Virus record (IMG/VR): IMGVR_UViG_3300015196_000006
Location: 1-23,769 of that record
Direction: 5' to 3' (one strand)
Source of the DNA: a virus
DNA length: 23,769 nucleotides
Shown here: one piece after another, positions 22,258-23,769 of the stretch
How the letters are laid out: the number at the start of each line of letters is the position of its first letter
Position numbering within the stretch: the stretch's first letter is position 1
Position numbers and translations under genes: made by a program
Notes under the pieces: model-generated
The model's input: only the letters and a program-made list of their open reading frames with translations
The model's database searches: none
What the model was told of the DNA's origin: nothing

Positions 22258-23769
22258 ATGACGACTCAAATTCCTAATTCAATGCTTGTGAGCCCGGGCG
22301 GTGTAGCTGATGCGGTTGCGCGTGCGCAGGCGACGGCCGCGCAGACAACCGCCGACAGTAAAGCGACGTTGCAAATTGGCGCTCTGGCAGCGAGCACAAC
22401 TACGTCTCCCAACGCGAGTGCCGTTATGACCGCGATTGCTGCCGGCACGGGTGGCGCTTCCGTCACCTTGCGAACTGCGGCTAGCAACGCTATTCCACTT
22501 GACACTGTAGGCAACGGTCGAGCTATGCCTTTGGTTGCAGGACAGACCATCCTCATCAACGCTCCGACGACGCTTACCATCGCGGCGGGGGCCATTGAAG
22601 GTGCGTCGTGTGAGGTTAGTTATTACGTTGCGTCAACGATCACACTTCCGACGACCTATTCGGGCATTCCTGCAGGGGCGGCTGTTGTTGTCAATGGGAC
22701 AATATCTGTCGGTTTCAGGTATCGCCTTGTTTTTGGCATCTCGGCTGGCGATTTGGTGATTTTCTGTTTCCAGCAAGCTGCAGTTGATGCGGTTGCGCCA
22801 ACGCTGTCGTCAGCATCGGTAGCAAACGCTACGCCAGCGCAAATTGATCTTGTTTTTAGCAAGCCGATGTTTGCAACATGGAGCGCAGCCAGTGCGTTTG
22901 TTATTGCAGGCCATACGATTACCGGAGTTACGCAACTGACTGCGACAACGGGCTTTTTGACAAGCAATACAGCATTTATAAACGGAGAAAGCCCTCGCAC
23001 GCTTTACTACGCTCAGCCCGGCACGAACAACATGCAGGACTTGGCAGGCAACCTTCTTGCTAATATTGCTGCAGCGGCGATCACCAACAACGTGGGAGCG
23101 TCTGCGCCAATATTCGTTAGCTCAACCCCGTCTGCTGCGACAGTCGGCACGCCATATAGTTACACCTACGCAGCCACGAACACGACAAGCTACCCGCTGG
23201 TCAGTGGCACATTCCCTGCGGGCCTGACGTACAACCCCGCGACCGGCAACATCTCTGGCACTCCTACAACTGTTAGCGCTGTAGTTCACATGGTGTCAGC
23301 AGTCGGGCCGGGCGGCACAACCAACGGGCCGAGCAGCACGCTTACCGTCAATGCGTCGGCAGCGACTCACGGCGATACATTCATCCGCGCAAACTCGCTA
23401 ACGAGCTTGGGTGCGCCTTCTGATGGCGGCGTAGCATGGGTTACCTATGGGCCTGCCACTTGGGGTATTAGTGGGAATCAAGCCTATGTTGTAAGTGTAA
23501 GCAGCGCTGGTGATAACGTTGCCATCAGACTTTCAGGCTCTGCGACGATTGACCACACGATAGACCTTCTCTACAGATCAGGCTCAAATATCGGTGCCGT
23601 TGTTCGTGGTGCCAGCGACACTTATTGCATCGAGGTTTCGCCGCCAACAAATCCGGGCACAGGCTGGACAGTGTACTCAAAGGTGGCAGGCGGATATACG
23701 TTAGAAGCAGCACTGGTCGGCCCCTCCGTAGTTGACGGGACTACCTACACCACACGGGTTACGGTCTCT
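22258..23769 (+). CDS. Multidomain adhesin-like tail protein, 3'-partial
   Basis: The frame is open from ATG 22258 to the window end (504 residues, no stop). Residues 1-60 are Ala/Thr-rich and helical, suited to virion attachment. Residues ~65-170 are beta-rich. Residues ~177-275 (APTLSSASV...IDLVFSKPM, ending QDLAGNLLA) resemble SwmB/Big-type Ig-like domains with the DxxGN turn. Residues ~282-366 match the putative-Ig (He_PIG) pattern: ATVGTPYSYTYAA, then FPAGLTYNPATGNISGTPT. Residues ~371-504 look like the start of a concanavalin/LamG-like domain (DTFIRANS, then WGISGNQAYVV). GGAAAAG (22249-22255) precedes the start. It is probably a second receptor-binding or tail-fibre protein working with the tailspike. 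The domain types are recognised by eye, and the C-terminus is missing. Confidence 0.72.
   Translation, partial: MTTQIPNSMLVSPGGVADAVARAQATAAQTTADSKATLQIGALAASTTTSPNASAVMTAIAAGTGGASVTLRTAASNAIPLDTVGNGRAMPLVAGQTILINAPTTLTIAAGAIEGASCEVSYYVASTITLPTTYSGIPAGAAVVVNGTISVGFRYRLVFGISAGDLVIFCFQQAAVDAVAPTLSSASVANATPAQIDLVFSKPMFATWSAASAFVIAGHTITGVTQLTATTGFLTSNTAFINGESPRTLYYAQPGTNNMQDLAGNLLANIAAAAITNNVGASAPIFVSSTPSAATVGTPYSYTYAATNTTSYPLVSGTFPAGLTYNPATGNISGTPTTVSAVVHMVSAVGPGGTTNGPSSTLTVNASAATHGDTFIRANSLTSLGAPSDGGVAWVTYGPATWGISGNQAYVVSVSSAGDNVAIRLSGSATIDHTIDLLYRSGSNIGAVVRGASDTYCIEVSPPTNPGTGWTVYSKVAGGYTLEAALVGPSVVDGTTYTTRVTVS

Overview
The window is a stretch of the late (virion morphogenesis) region of a tailed phage or prophage of the short-tailed, P22-like type. 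It is GC-rich, and almost every gene reads left to right. The gene families point to a phage of a GC-rich proteobacterium, but nothing here fixes the host or shows whether the phage is temperate: there is no integrase, repressor, lysis gene, tRNA or host gene. All family names rest on recognising protein motifs and gene order by eye; no search was run.

Layout. Positions 1-97 are the tail end of an upstream gene, by position probably the portal. Module A (170-9804) holds scaffold 1, coat 1, a probable decoration protein, a protein with three ~110-residue repeats, a gp4-like tail accessory factor, a gp10-like tail hub protein, two small proteins, and a 969-residue protein with 32 copies of a ~21-residue repeat. 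It ends at a strong terminator (9821-9847). Module B (9894-22246) then starts again: scaffold 2, coat 2, a 78-residue protein, a second gp4-like factor, a second gp10-like hub, two small virion proteins, three ejection-type proteins, a terminator, and a tailspike. A last open gene (22258 to the window end) encodes a multidomain adhesin-like protein with Ig-like and lectin-like domains.

The main point is that one genome segment carries two complete, diverged sets of scaffold, coat, gp4 and gp10. Only one set of ejection proteins and one tailspike are seen, and no portal lies between the modules. Module B has the P22 gene order minus the portal; module A has scaffold to gp10 plus extra surface-type genes but no ejection genes. 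This looks like a duplicated or acquired head-and-tail-neck cassette sitting between the portal and the original scaffold gene. A chimeric assembly is the main alternative.

Module A genes are separated by short gaps and bracketed by hairpin terminators around scaffold, coat and decoration genes. Module B genes are tightly coupled by overlapping stop-start codons. A probable 45-residue membrane peptide is encoded on the minus strand (20142-20279) at the junction between the ejection genes and the tailspike.
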